A stretch of 64,000 bases of DNA from Endozoicomonas sp. OPT23 (GTDB lineage Bacteria > Pseudomonadota > Gammaproteobacteria > Pseudomonadales > Endozoicomonadaceae), in contig NZ_PPFD01000009.1 of the NCBI RefSeq assembly GCF_009653635.1, positions 124,001-188,000 on the forward strand. Reading direction: 5' to 3'. Every line of letters begins with the position of its first letter. Position 1 is the stretch's first letter. The position numbers and the translations under genes were made by a program. The notes beneath the pieces were generated by a model that worked only from the letters and a program-made list of their open reading frames with translations, had not been told where the DNA came from and ran no database searches. Shown here piece by piece: positions 18,565 through 30,507 of this stretch.

Positions 18565-20568
18565 ATGAAGTACTTAGCCTCTCTGATTTCTATATTTTTA
18601 TTAAGCTCGGCCGTTGCTTCTGATGATAATGATGACACAAAAGATTATTTCGCTCTGCCTGCTGATGTCCGTTACAGACTGCCGGTGAATAGCTTACATA
18701 ACGATAACGATTCTAATCGACTGATTAATAATCTTGTGCATCTGGCTCAACCTTTTTTTGATTTCGACCTCTATGGCCGAGGAATATGCTATGGGCTCAC
18801 TTGCGCATTTCTACACAGTGCCACCAATAAAGATACCCGCATTTTAAACACACTGGATGAAATCGGCAGACTTGAAATTTCTGCTATTTCGCAGCGGTGG
18901 GAAGCTTACAGTATTTTTTGTAAAACCTTTGGGTATGATTTTAGAAAACATGATTCACTAACAAGATTTGGTCGCATATCACCTTTTACTGCTCACTATA
19001 TTAAGACCGCTGCGTGGATACTCGAAGAACAACACAGCCAATATCATAAGAGTTGCAGAAGTCATATAAGCCTGAATGCTGCTGAAACAGGTCGGTATCG
19101 TATGTCAGAAGAATTAACCTTTACATTCGAGTCACCTGACAAGGTGGAAGAGTGGTTGACTGATTTTGGCTCCCAATTTAACAACGCTGTTTTTCAATTG
19201 CACTTCCCTGCAAAATTCGGTAACTCTGGTCATGCTGCTGCGCTGAAATTAGACAATAAAATGGTTACTTTTTTTGATCAGAATAATCACTCACGGCATA
19301 TTAGTTCTCCCAAGAATTATCCTTTCTGGGTCAGCAGGAGGTTGTTCGATTATGCATACATGAGCGGCGGTGAGGGGCTAAAGCTAGAAGTGAGATTAGT
19401 TATGGATCGTGAGAGTATAACATATAACGGGGAACAGCTTCAGCGTTTGGAACTATTTCATCTTAATCAACTAAAAAACAACCCTAATTATTGGTTTCAA
19501 CTTGCTAATGAGACAATAGTAAATCCCCATGTATACAGACCAATTTATATCAATTATTTTTTAGATAATATTATGATACCAGTTCTTCGCAAAGAAGGAT
19601 CAGAAAGGGTCGCAATTTATCTAAGTAGAATTTTAGAAGATATTAGGGACGGCCATATTCATGATAACTTGGCGTACAAGATTATTAATTCATTGATTCG
19701 TTTTCAATTGATACCAGAAGTACAATTACTTGATTTTTTTATAGATAAAAAGAATCATCATTTTTTTCAGTTTTCTCTGAATACACTCTCGATTCAAACA
19801 TCTGACTTATGGTTAAAGCTTTCTTCTAAAGATGAGTACAACCTAACTTTATTAGATAAAGCTGTATTCAGTGAAAACGTAGAGATTATTGAGCTACTTT
19901 TAACAAAACAGTTCGAATTAACTCCGTCGAATTTTTCAAGAATTTTAAATTTAATGAAACTGAACGGAAATAACGCCACCTATCAACAATTGATCAAACA
20001 AGTTACGGAAAATCCAGAAATCTTCCTTGTCCGTGGTAATAATTTATTTCACTTAGCTGCTGAATCCGGCTCTATCGAGCTATTTGACTTAGCTGATGAA
20101 ATGGGCATGGATATCAACCAGATCAACGATTTTGGTTATGCTCCACTTTCGTATGTGGTTGATGGCAATACGTTCAGGCATTTTTTGTCAAAAACAAACA
20201 ATCCTGGAACCAGTTCCCGCGCAATTATCCATTCTATGAACATGGCAAAACCACTGGGAAGCGATGAATATAACAAGCTCAAGGAATTCCTTCTATCATT
20301 CACTCCGTTACCTCAATGGGATACCAGCAAACTGCATATAGCCGTTACTCTAAATGATTTTGCTCTGACAGCTCACTTTCTGGAAGAAGGAATACCAGTG
20401 AATAATCAGGATGAGAAGCAAAGAACACCTCTGTACTTCGCCTGTGGTCCTGAAGCCAGAGATATCAAGGAACTGCTGCTTTACAATGGTGGAGAGGTCA
20501 CAAACGACCGTCTTGGAATCTCACCTGAATATTACTGTCAACACCTAGCACCCAAACCGTTGTTGTAA
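18565..20568 (+). CDS. Secreted YopT-like (C58) cysteine protease candidate with ankyrin repeats
   Basis: 667 residues from the ATG at 18565, chosen because AGGA lies 8 nt upstream and the next residues form a signal peptide (residues 1-19, cleavage after SAVAS). The N-terminal domain has a Cys-His-Asp set in the order and context of YopT/AvrPphB proteases: Cys75 in GRGICYGL, His223 in NSGHAAALKL, Asp238 in TFFDQN; the 15-residue His-Asp spacing matches that family. Ankyrin-like units follow at about 424-455, 491-522, 586-617 and 619-650 (LFHLAAESGSIEL; TPLYFACG). The gene is more AT-rich than its neighbours and interrupts a conserved block, suggesting transfer. A host-directed effector or surface enzyme is plausible; the protease call is inferred from motifs, not a full alignment. 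Confidence 0.65.
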   Translation: MKYLASLISIFLLSSAVASDDNDDTKDYFALPADVRYRLPVNSLHNDNDSNRLINNLVHLAQPFFDFDLYGRGICYGLTCAFLHSATNKDTRILNTLDEIGRLEISAISQRWEAYSIFCKTFGYDFRKHDSLTRFGRISPFTAHYIKTAAWILEEQHSQYHKSCRSHISLNAAETGRYRMSEELTFTFESPDKVEEWLTDFGSQFNNAVFQLHFPAKFGNSGHAAALKLDNKMVTFFDQNNHSRHISSPKNYPFWVSRRLFDYAYMSGGEGLKLEVRLVMDRESITYNGEQLQRLELFHLNQLKNNPNYWFQLANETIVNPHVYRPIYINYFLDNIMIPVLRKEGSERVAIYLSRILEDIRDGHIHDNLAYKIINSLIRFQLIPEVQLLDFFIDKKNHHFFQFSLNTLSIQTSDLWLKLSSKDEYNLTLLDKAVFSENVEIIELLLTKQFELTPSNFSRILNLMKLNGNNATYQQLIKQVTENPEIFLVRGNNLFHLAAESGSIELFDLADEMGMDINQINDFGYAPLSYVVDGNTFRHFLSKTNNPGTSSRAIIHSMNMAKPLGSDEYNKLKEFLLSFTPLPQWDTSKLHIAVTLNDFALTAHFLEEGIPVNNQDEKQRTPLYFACGPEARDIKELLLYNGGEVTNDRLGISPEYYCQHLAPKPLL

Positions 20569-20748
20569 AACTGATCTCCTTGACTGAACTAAAACCTCGG
20601 AAGAATAACCAGGGGTATACAACCGGAGTCTGTCTACAGTCGTGTACTTTTTAATCCATATCTACACATGAGTTAAAGAACAACCCTCTCTAGCGCGCGG
20701 AATGAGCTCCGAGCAGAAATAAAAACCTGGCAGGAACACCTTGGAATA

Positions 20749-21627
20749 TCACTCCTGGCTGCTTTCCAGCCTGGACCTAAAGAACAGCCCAGCTAACAGC
20801 CCTAATGCCATACCCGACAACAACCCACCCAGATGAGCCGAGTTAGCCATCTTCCCCAGCACTGGTCCCAACAGATCTGTATAGCCCAAAGCCAGCCAGA
20901 AAATCATAAACCCATAAATAGCGCTCGGCAGTGCCATATTGAAAGTTTTATCAATTCGCTCGCGAATCATGCCATAACCCAGCAATCCGTAGATCACTCC
21001 GGACATGCCACCAAACAGTGATGAACCATCAGAAAAGTGATACTGGGCATAATTGGAAAGGCAACCTGTCAACACAATCAACCCAGCCAGATGAATGCCA
21101 CCCTGATGACGTTCAATCCGACCACCAATGGAGTAAAACATCATCAGGTTAAAGGCCAGATGCAGAAAGCCAAAGTGAATAAAGACCGGTGTTAATACTC
21201 GCCAATACTCATGAGTAGAAAAGGTATGAGGCAGGCGGGCAAAGTAGATATAGCCATCGGCAATTCGAAAATCGACAAAGGTAAAGTGAGCAATCGCCTG
21301 AAGGTTTTCACCCAGTTTACTGAACAGCGCCACCAGCAAACAGACAACGACAGTCAGCAAGGTAACTGGCAAAAGTCGCCATGGAATACTACTGAGAATA
21401 CGTCCAACTTCTGCGCCTCTTCTCGGCGGCGCTTTTGCCAACTCCAGGTCACCGGATGTCCAGTCCTGATAAATCTGAACAACCTGTGCCCCCTGTTCAG
21501 ACCCTGGCGTCCAGAGCACCTGTTGGCCTGCTTCTTCGGAAATTTGGTGGGGAATCCCCTGCTGGTACAAAAACCAGGACAGAGGACTTAAATCAATATG
21601 AGCGGGTATTTCTAGGGCTCGATGCAT
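20749..21627 (-). CDS. glpG: Rhomboid intramembrane serine protease GlpG
   Basis: 292-residue rhomboid with the GlpG architecture: a soluble cytoplasmic N-domain (about 1-65), then six membrane segments from about residue 84. The catalytic dyad is Ser209 (FGGMSGVIYG) and His265 (ANSAHLGG); the HxxxN of the oxyanion region is in LHLAFNLMMF and a WR motif lies in the L1 loop (HEYWRVL). It cleaves transmembrane substrates within the bilayer. It is 57 bp downstream of nadK, on the same strand. Confidence 0.93.
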   Translation of the reverse strand: MHRALEIPAHIDLSPLSWFLYQQGIPHQISEEAGQQVLWTPGSEQGAQVVQIYQDWTSGDLELAKAPPRRGAEVGRILSSIPWRLLPVTLLTVVVCLLVALFSKLGENLQAIAHFTFVDFRIADGYIYFARLPHTFSTHEYWRVLTPVFIHFGFLHLAFNLMMFYSIGGRIERHQGGIHLAGLIVLTGCLSNYAQYHFSDGSSLFGGMSGVIYGLLGYGMIRERIDKTFNMALPSAIYGFMIFWLALGYTDLLGPVLGKMANSAHLGGLLSGMALGLLAGLFFRSRLESSQE

Positions 21628-21684
21628 GTTTCACTCATTGCGGCATAATAACTATCAGTATGGACTGTTAAGCGCAGCTTTCGT

Positions 21685-22560
21685 TCAGTTCTGCTGATAC
21701 CAGCGTAGCTTGGAGCGACAGGCCTCATAGAAGTTATGGGTCATCGGGTGCACCAGTTTCAATTTTTTAGCTTTCTTGCTGATGGTAATAGTGTCATCCG
21801 GGGCCAGCTTTATATCCACCTGACCATCAAAACTGATGCGGGGATGAATTTCATTGCCTTCATTAATCACCAGCTTCAGCTCACTGTCACCAGACACTAC
21901 CAGCGGCCTGCTGGTCAGCATGTGGGGGTGCATTGGCACCAGAACCATCGCGTCAATTTTGGGATGCATGATCGGGCCACCACCGGACAGAGCATAGGCG
22001 GTTGAGCCCGTTGGAGTGGCAATAATCAGACCATCAGAGCGCTGGCAATAGACATACTGGTCATCAATAAACAGTTCAAATTCAATAATCTTGGTAGAAA
22101 CACCGGGATGAAGAACCACATCGTTCAGCGCATCACCCTGACCAATCAGCTGACCATCACGCTCCACTCTCGCTTCCAGAAGAAAACGGCTTTCCATGGA
22201 ATACTGTCCATCAAGAATCTCGCCAATGCGTGGTTCCAGTTCATCCGGTGATACATCGGTCAGAAAGCCCAGGCGACCACGGTTTACACCCAGTACCGGC
22301 ACATCATAGGCAGAGAGTTCTCTGCCTGCGCCCAGCAAACTGCCATCACCACCGATGACGATGACCAGATCACTGTTTTGTCCCATAGTACTGCGGCTAA
22401 AGGTTTTCGTCTGTGGACTCGGCAGAATATCGGACAGGCTCTCATCGACAACAATATCGACATTCCTTGACTCCAGAAACGTTACCAGACGCTTCAGGGT
22501 ATCAACGATATGAGAGCGCCCCTGACGGCCGGTAATGCCTATCCGTTTGAACTGTTCCAT
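21685..22560 (-). CDS. nadK: NAD kinase
   Basis: 291-residue ATP-dependent NAD kinase, source of NADP. Motifs in order: GGDGSLLGAGR (the GGDG catalytic and phosphate-binding loop, about 69-79), NRGRLGFLTD, and TPTGSTAYALSGGGP. Length is standard for the gammaproteobacterial enzyme. Start at 22560 is next to a divergent intergenic region shared with the DUF1853 gene that is occupied by repeat copy D. Confidence 0.96.
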   Translation of the reverse strand: MEQFKRIGITGRQGRSHIVDTLKRLVTFLESRNVDIVVDESLSDILPSPQTKTFSRSTMGQNSDLVIVIGGDGSLLGAGRELSAYDVPVLGVNRGRLGFLTDVSPDELEPRIGEILDGQYSMESRFLLEARVERDGQLIGQGDALNDVVLHPGVSTKIIEFELFIDDQYVYCQRSDGLIIATPTGSTAYALSGGGPIMHPKIDAMVLVPMHPHMLTSRPLVVSGDSELKLVINEGNEIHPRISFDGQVDIKLAPDDTITISKKAKKLKLVHPMTHNFYEACRSKLRWYQQN

Positions 22561-22610
22561 AGGTTAAATCACTTGTTATTCCAACCTGAGAGTGCCAGTC
22601 TTGAGCACCC

Positions 22611-22695
22611 GGACATTCGAAATCATAAGCCACTTCTCCACCGTTGGTGGGCATACGGCTATTCAATTATTCGATTACGTATGGCCACATACTTA
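22611..22695 (-). repeat. Dispersed palindromic repeat, copy D (full, reversed)
   Basis: About 85 bp in the divergent nadK/DUF1853 interval. Read on the minus strand it begins AAGTATGT, 2 nt, CCATACGTAATCGAATAATT, has a hairpin core (AGCC...CACC-gtt-GGTG...GGCT on plus), and ends with CTTATGATTTCGAATGTCC. It fills most of the space where promoters of both genes should lie. Confidence 0.7.
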
Positions 22696-22725
22696 CCAGA
22701 CTTTAAACGGCAGCTCCAATATTAA

Positions 22726-23664
22726 ATGCTGACTTTCGATCAAATAGCCAGAGACATCCACTGGATTCAATCCAGCCCTGCCTTGCTAAGTCAGCAGCAT
22801 AATCCACTGTTTATAGAAACTCCAAACCTTATAAAAGCATCAGACCGGTCTGAGTATCAACTGACTCGTTCCGGCTTTAGTACCCTGATTGAATTATTAG
22901 GTCAGCGCCGACAACACCTGCTGGGCATTTATTATGAAACTCTCTGGCAGTTTGTACTTTCCCATGGACATAACTCCGAACTTATTGCCACTAACCTTCA
23001 GGTCAAACAGGGTAATCGAACACTGGGGGAGTTTGACTTGATTCTTCGGCAACAGAATCAAATCATTCATCGAGAGCTGGCGATTAAGTACTATCTTGGC
23101 TTACCTTCCAGTAATGAGATACCAAGCACTTGGAATCACTGGGTGGGACCAGGCCTGAAAGATCGTCTGGACAGGAAACTGAACAGGCTGATCGATCATC
23201 AAATCAACCTGTCTCAAACCGAAGAAGGCAAGACTGCCCTCGGTGATATTACCAGTGAAGTTATCAGGCAGGAGATTCTGGTTCAGGGGTATCTCTTTTA
23301 CCCGTTCGACCAGCCGTGCAATACACCCGTTGGTGTATCAGATAATCACCTTCGGGGACAATGGCTGCCTGCCAGCAAACTACCCTCGTACATTGATACA
23401 CTGCCAGAGAGTTCAGTCTATCAAGAGCTTCCCAAGCAACTCTGGCTATCGCCTTTTGCTGGTCAAGAAGACTGCAATATCCAGTTTGATGAACAACAGC
23501 TGGTCGCTCACCTTCAGGCACAAATGCAAAGTGGAACAGCTCCAAAGCTAATCGCCCGTTGTCGTATTCAGGGTGGACGTATCATTGAAGAACAGCGTTT
23601 TATTGTTGTGCCTGATGACTGGCAGAAAAATGCAGTAATAACTTCTCAGAAACAACTTTTCTGA
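22726..23664 (+). CDS. DUF1853 family protein
   Basis: 312-residue DUF1853 protein of unknown biochemical function. Typical family elements are visible: RDIHWIQSSPALL at the N-terminus, LGIYYETLWQFVLSH, then GEFDLILRQQNQIIHRELAIKYYLG, whose acidic residues, Glu and Lys resemble the core of PD-(D/E)XK nuclease-like folds (GEFD...ELAIK). That likeness is my inference. It is divergent from nadK, a pairing I recall from pseudomonads. Cytoplasmic, no signal peptide. Confidence 0.85.
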   Translation: MLTFDQIARDIHWIQSSPALLSQQHNPLFIETPNLIKASDRSEYQLTRSGFSTLIELLGQRRQHLLGIYYETLWQFVLSHGHNSELIATNLQVKQGNRTLGEFDLILRQQNQIIHRELAIKYYLGLPSSNEIPSTWNHWVGPGLKDRLDRKLNRLIDHQINLSQTEEGKTALGDITSEVIRQEILVQGYLFYPFDQPCNTPVGVSDNHLRGQWLPASKLPSYIDTLPESSVYQELPKQLWLSPFAGQEDCNIQFDEQQLVAHLQAQMQSGTAPKLIARCRIQGGRIIEEQRFIVVPDDWQKNAVITSQKQLF

Positions 23665-23665
23665 C

Positions 23666-24571
23666 TCAAATTTTAAGTCCTCGCCTACCCTGCAAACCTC
23701 CCGTGTGAATCAATAACACACGACAGCCCTCTGCGACTTGCCCGGCCTCAACCGCTTTTTTAAAAGCCAGCAGCATTTTTCCGGTATACACCTGATCAAG
23801 AGGTAAACCACTCTCTTCTTCAGTCTCAGTTATAAACTGCAAAAGCTCTGGCGTGGTTTTACCATAACCGCCACAATGCCCTTCAAGATCAAGCGACCAG
23901 TTAGTTAACGATGCATCCAGATACTGATTAATATCCGCCTCCATAAAAGCAGCGCCTTTTAATACAGGTACAACTTTTACATGGCTTCGGTTGTTTACCG
24001 AACGAATTACTCCTGCCGCTGTTGCACCTGTTCCTGCGGCCAGCCATATCTGATCATAATCTGCAGGGTCGATACTTCCGGACTCAAGAATTTCTTCACA
24101 ACCTTTAACACCTAACTCTCCGGAACCACCCTCAGGGACAATCCAGACTTCATTGTTCTGCAATGATAATTGCTCAAGTAATTCCTGATGATATTCAGGC
24201 TCATAACGCTTTCGATAATCATAACGGCTGACGTAAACCAGCTGCATTCCCCAGCGCTCGACATCCTGCAGCATGGCTGACGGTTGTTTTGGTCTTTCAC
24301 CACGAATAACGCCAATAGTTTTAAAGCCAAAGTGTTTGCCCGCCGCGGCAAGTGCATGGATATGATTGGACCAGGCACCGCCAAAACTGAGAACGGTATT
24401 AATACCTCTGGACTGAGCCTCAAGAATATTGTGTTTGAGCTTGTACCATTTATTACCGCTGATTTCGGGGTGCAACAAATCAAGCCTGAGAACATCTACC
24501 GTTAACTGACCATGCTTAATAGAACCTGAACAGAAAGACAGAACCGGAACAGCCTGTTTAAGAAACATCAT
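23666..24571 (-). CDS. D-cysteine desulfhydrase / ACC deaminase-family PLP enzyme
   Basis: 301 residues from the ATG at 24571; an upstream GTG at 24592 is less likely because AGGA lies 9 nt before 24571. Fold-type II PLP enzyme: the PLP lysine lies in SGNKWYKLK, with SFGGAWSNHIHALA and the glycine loop in WLAAGTGATAAG. Family members deaminate 1-aminocyclopropane-1-carboxylate or desulfhydrate D-cysteine; most gammaproteobacterial members of this length are the latter or of unknown specificity. Convergent with the DUF1853 gene, one base between stops. Confidence 0.85.
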   Translation of the reverse strand: MMFLKQAVPVLSFCSGSIKHGQLTVDVLRLDLLHPEISGNKWYKLKHNILEAQSRGINTVLSFGGAWSNHIHALAAAGKHFGFKTIGVIRGERPKQPSAMLQDVERWGMQLVYVSRYDYRKRYEPEYHQELLEQLSLQNNEVWIVPEGGSGELGVKGCEEILESGSIDPADYDQIWLAAGTGATAAGVIRSVNNRSHVKVVPVLKGAAFMEADINQYLDASLTNWSLDLEGHCGGYGKTTPELLQFITETEEESGLPLDQVYTGKMLLAFKKAVEAGQVAEGCRVLLIHTGGLQGRRGLKI

Positions 24572-24688
24572 TTTTTGTTTTCCTGCTATCACTCAGCCGG
24601 AAGAAGATTCTCTTCTTTCTGCAAAGCAACATATAAATTCTGGTCTATAGTTTGATTCCGACTCGCCATTAGTATCGGAGATAAAAAG

Positions 24689-26161
24689 ATGATTAATAAA
24701 TCACGTTATTTTTTACTGGCTCATGCTTGCGCCATCTCTTTAATCATTCTCATGACAAGCCCGAAGTCTGCTTCAGCCAACAACCCCAGAGTCATTCTTT
24801 CCAGCCCAGAGAACTATCTGGAAGGAACCAGAGCAACCTACAGCTGCAGTGCAGCTGATAGTGTTGGTTCCCGCTGGTACTTTAATGGTACCCGAATCCA
24901 TCAGGCCACATTCAATGGTTCATCAACTGACGTAGCCTGTATCAATGGCAGTACAACCAACTCGATTACATTCTTTTTTAATAGAACCAATGTTGGTATT
25001 GATGTCGTTAAGGTACTGCCCGTTAGCATAAATAATACCTTAATTTCCTGTGAAGCAGAGTTTCCACCCGATCAGACATCCGATACTACCTACTACATTC
25101 CTTCCGGAAACAACAAGACATTACGTGTATTTAGCTTCGAAGCCATCAAAAGAACCACTCTCGACTGGTTAACTTTATTGAAGACCGGGTTGGTAGACAA
25201 CTCTCAGAATCTGCCCGACTACGAGCGCTTATCCACCAAAGAGCTTCTACAGCAGAGTTGCCTGATGCCTGCGAACCTCGAGTCACTGGACTCAGGCTCA
25301 TTGAACACAGAATCGTTAACGACCATAAAAAACCTGCCTGCAACTGTCGCACTTTTGCTGCAATGGACTCCTGTATTCATCCCCGATCTTCCTCGCTGGA
25401 ATTATCCGCTGCGATACTATCTGGTCATAGAAAACAGTCTGGGAGAAATTCTGACAACCAGAAAAACAACTGACACTTCAATCAACGTTGAAGTACCACT
25501 GAAGGAAGCCATCTGTCATCAGTTGGAAGTTCGCTTGACGCCCGCCTATTTCTCCAGTGAGTCTGAAGATTACATTGTCGGGAATCATCCAACGACCCGA
25601 ATGTCTATTTCAGTCAGGAACATTCCTATTCAAGCAGGTGAGCTTCTGCAACCCGGAAAAACGCCTCGCAGTGACTGGGTAATGAATCTGGACAGTTCGG
25701 ATAATACAATACCCTATACACTTGTCTTTCTTAATCAAAAAGATGAGCTCATTTCAATCAACACCAATAGTTCAGAGTACGCCAGAGTAGAGAATGGTCA
25801 GTTGAAGGTCAGCGCACTGTTTATGCAACTTATTGACCCTGCCAGCCTGATGGTCGTTACTTATCAAGCTCAGCCTGTTTTATCTGCACGAGAAGAAGCC
25901 GACACTCCGTCTCCCAATTACCTGCCTTCGGATAATCCCTTCTATATCTCCATGCAAGGCTTCACCTGCCCTGAGGAAACAGAAGAGAGCACTGAAACAA
26001 TGGCTCCGCCAATTACGGCAGCAATATCAACACACAGTGACTCACCCAGAACAAATGCCCCCACACTGGTTACTGTTCACAGCAACTCTCCAGATCTAAA
26101 AAGCACATATTGGGTTGAAGCGGTTATAGCTTTGGTAATGACACTAAGTTTCAGTCAGTAA
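24689..26161 (+). CDS. Secreted Ig/FN3-like protein of unknown function
   Basis: 490-residue protein I cannot assign to a named family. A signal peptide covers residues 1-30 (cleavage near KSASA). Residues 34-130 look like an immunoglobulin-type domain: Cys53 (ATYSCSA), Trp63 (SRWYFNG) and Cys121 (LISCEAE) have Ig spacing. A second unit around 225-310 resembles a fibronectin type III fold (LLQWTPV, LRYYLVIENSLGE). A Ser/Thr/Pro-rich stalk (about 430-475) precedes a short hydrophobic C-terminus (VEAVIALVMTLSF), the layout of a surface receptor. N-x-S/T triplets are frequent in the first domain. Monocistronic on plus, flanked by a half copy of the repeat. A host-interaction or adhesion role is inferred only. 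Confidence 0.6.
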   Translation: MINKSRYFLLAHACAISLIILMTSPKSASANNPRVILSSPENYLEGTRATYSCSAADSVGSRWYFNGTRIHQATFNGSSTDVACINGSTTNSITFFFNRTNVGIDVVKVLPVSINNTLISCEAEFPPDQTSDTTYYIPSGNNKTLRVFSFEAIKRTTLDWLTLLKTGLVDNSQNLPDYERLSTKELLQQSCLMPANLESLDSGSLNTESLTTIKNLPATVALLLQWTPVFIPDLPRWNYPLRYYLVIENSLGEILTTRKTTDTSINVEVPLKEAICHQLEVRLTPAYFSSESEDYIVGNHPTTRMSISVRNIPIQAGELLQPGKTPRSDWVMNLDSSDNTIPYTLVFLNQKDELISINTNSSEYARVENGQLKVSALFMQLIDPASLMVVTYQAQPVLSAREEADTPSPNYLPSDNPFYISMQGFTCPEETEESTETMAPPITAAISTHSDSPRTNAPTLVTVHSNSPDLKSTYWVEAVIALVMTLSFSQ

Positions 26162-26192
26162 GTGTGTTGACACATGCAACCAAATATTAATG
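26160..26192 (+). repeat. Dispersed palindromic repeat, copy F (left half)
   Basis: AAGTGTGT, 2 nt, ACACATGCAACCAAATATT aligns to the left block of copy A, starting in the stop region of the Ig-like gene exactly as copy A starts in the lysR stop. The hairpin and right block are missing. Confidence 0.5.
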
Positions 26193-26249
26193 TTTAGATC
26201 TGAAAATATAGAAACGGGAGAGGAGAGTAAGGCAGAATAGAAAAACAAA

Positions 26250-26276
26250 GGCAGGCTCACAAAGAGTAAGCCTGCC
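26250..26276 (-). terminator. Rho-independent terminator of gcvT
   Basis: Perfect stem GGCAGGCT/AGCCTGCC with an 11-nt loop; on the minus strand it is followed by TTTGTTTTT (26241-26249). It lies 31 bp beyond the gcvT stop. Confidence 0.85.
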
Positions 26277-26307
26277 CGAAGAAGATAAACCTCTTACCGC
26301 TTTATTA

Positions 26308-27426
26308 TTAACCGCGGTAGTAACGCTGCTCAATAAACGGCATACGGCTGACAGTCATTGGCAACTGCTTTCCACGCACCAGAGCAAAAACTTCAGTTTC
26401 CAGAGTAGAATACGCTTTCTTCACGTAAGCCATGGAAACGGGCGCACCAATGGTAGGTCCGAAACTGCCGGAAGTCACCTTACCGATCACTTCACCTTCA
26501 GCGTTTACCAGCTCGGTACCTTCACGAACCGGCGCACGGCTGGAACCCAGCAGGCCAACACGCTTGGTGTCGAATTCCTTGGTGGCAATCTGCTCAAGAA
26601 TCTTGTCAGCTCCCGGGAAGCCACCGGCACGTTCGCCGTCAGCACGACGGATCTTGGAGATCGCCCAGATAAGGCTGCCTTCAATCGGTGTCGTAGTGGT
26701 ATCCAGATCGTGCCCGTAAAGGCACAGACCACTCTCAAGGCGCAGGGAGTCACGAGCACCCAGGCCAATAGCCTCAACTTCAGGCTGGTCCAGGAACATC
26801 TTGCACAGCTTGGCAGCATCAGCAGAAGGAATGGAGATTTCAAAACCGTCTTCACCGGTGTAACCGGAGCGGGACACGAAGCAATCAATGCCTTCAACAC
26901 TGATACGACGGGTATCCATGAAAACCATGTCAGCCGTTTCAGGTGCAAAACGCTTCATTACGTCTGCAGCAGCAGGACCCTGAAGTGCTACCAGAGCGCG
27001 GTCGTCCAGTACTTCCAGTTCAACACCGTCTTCCAGGTTTTCGGTCATATGACCAATGTCCTGATACTTGCAAGCCGCATTTACGACAACGTACAGGTAG
27101 TCACCATAGTTAGCGACCATCAGATCGTCCATGATGCCGCCTTCTTCGTTGGTGAACAGCGCATAACGCTGCTTACCAACAGGCAGGTCGATAATATCAA
27201 CCGGCACCAGCTTCTCCAGCATGGCCGCAGCGCCTTCGCCTTTCAGCAGAACCTGTCCCATGTGGGAAACATCAAACAAACCGGCTTTTTCACGGGTATG
27301 GATGTGTTCGTTTTTTACGCCCAGTGGATACTGAACCGGCATTTCAAAACCGGCGAAAGGGACCATCTTGCCACCCAGTTCCAGGTGCAAATCGTAGAGA
27401 GGGGTTTTGTTCAGTTGCTCTGACAT
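26308..27426 (-). CDS. gcvT: Glycine cleavage system T protein (aminomethyltransferase)
   Basis: 372-residue T protein. It takes the aminomethyl group from lipoylated H protein and transfers the carbon to tetrahydrofolate, releasing ammonia. Family landmarks: LYDLHLELGGKMVPFAGFEMP at the N-terminus (split here as LYDLHLELGG and MVPFAGFEMPVQY), FDVSHMGQ, ALQGPAA, SRSGYTGEDGFE and RDSLRLESGLCLYGHD. Standard length. It follows gcvP by 92 bp containing a hairpin. Confidence 0.97.
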   Translation of the reverse strand: MSEQLNKTPLYDLHLELGGKMVPFAGFEMPVQYPLGVKNEHIHTREKAGLFDVSHMGQVLLKGEGAAAMLEKLVPVDIIDLPVGKQRYALFTNEEGGIMDDLMVANYGDYLYVVVNAACKYQDIGHMTENLEDGVELEVLDDRALVALQGPAAADVMKRFAPETADMVFMDTRRISVEGIDCFVSRSGYTGEDGFEISIPSADAAKLCKMFLDQPEVEAIGLGARDSLRLESGLCLYGHDLDTTTTPIEGSLIWAISKIRRADGERAGGFPGADKILEQIATKEFDTKRVGLLGSSRAPVREGTELVNAEGEVIGKVTSGSFGPTIGAPVSMAYVKKAYSTLETEVFALVRGKQLPMTVSRMPFIEQRYYRG

Positions 27427-27453
27427 GACCTAATCCTTGCAAATTCGGTAAAA

Positions 27454-27475
27454 CCAGCCTGAGCTGACAGGCTGG
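27454..27475 (-). terminator. Hairpin between gcvP and gcvT
   Basis: CCAGCCTG-N6-CAGGCTGG followed on minus by TTTT. It sits 43 bp after the gcvP stop; it may terminate part of the transcripts and so lower gcvT relative to gcvP, or stabilise the 3' end. Confidence 0.6.
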
Positions 27476-27518
27476 CTTATGATTCAGACTGTGACTTAAT
27501 CAGTCTTCATCTCTGTTC

Positions 27519-30401
<2,883 letters not shown>

Positions 30402-30466
30402 GAAAATACCTTTAGTTCATCCTGTCGGCTGAGATGACATGACAGGAAGCACACGAGAATACAGTC

Positions 30467-30490
30467 AGGCCGGATGGAAATATCCGGCCT
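30467..30490 (-). other. Intercistronic hairpin between gcvH and gcvP
   Basis: AGGCCGGA-N8-TCCGGCCT, 17 bp beyond the gcvH stop, without a downstream T-run on minus. A second hairpin, CCTGTC...GACAGG, follows at 30421-30446. They probably protect the gcvH message or modulate gcvP expression rather than end transcription. Confidence 0.5.
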
Positions 30491-30507
30491 CAGTCAATGT
30501 TCGCTGA

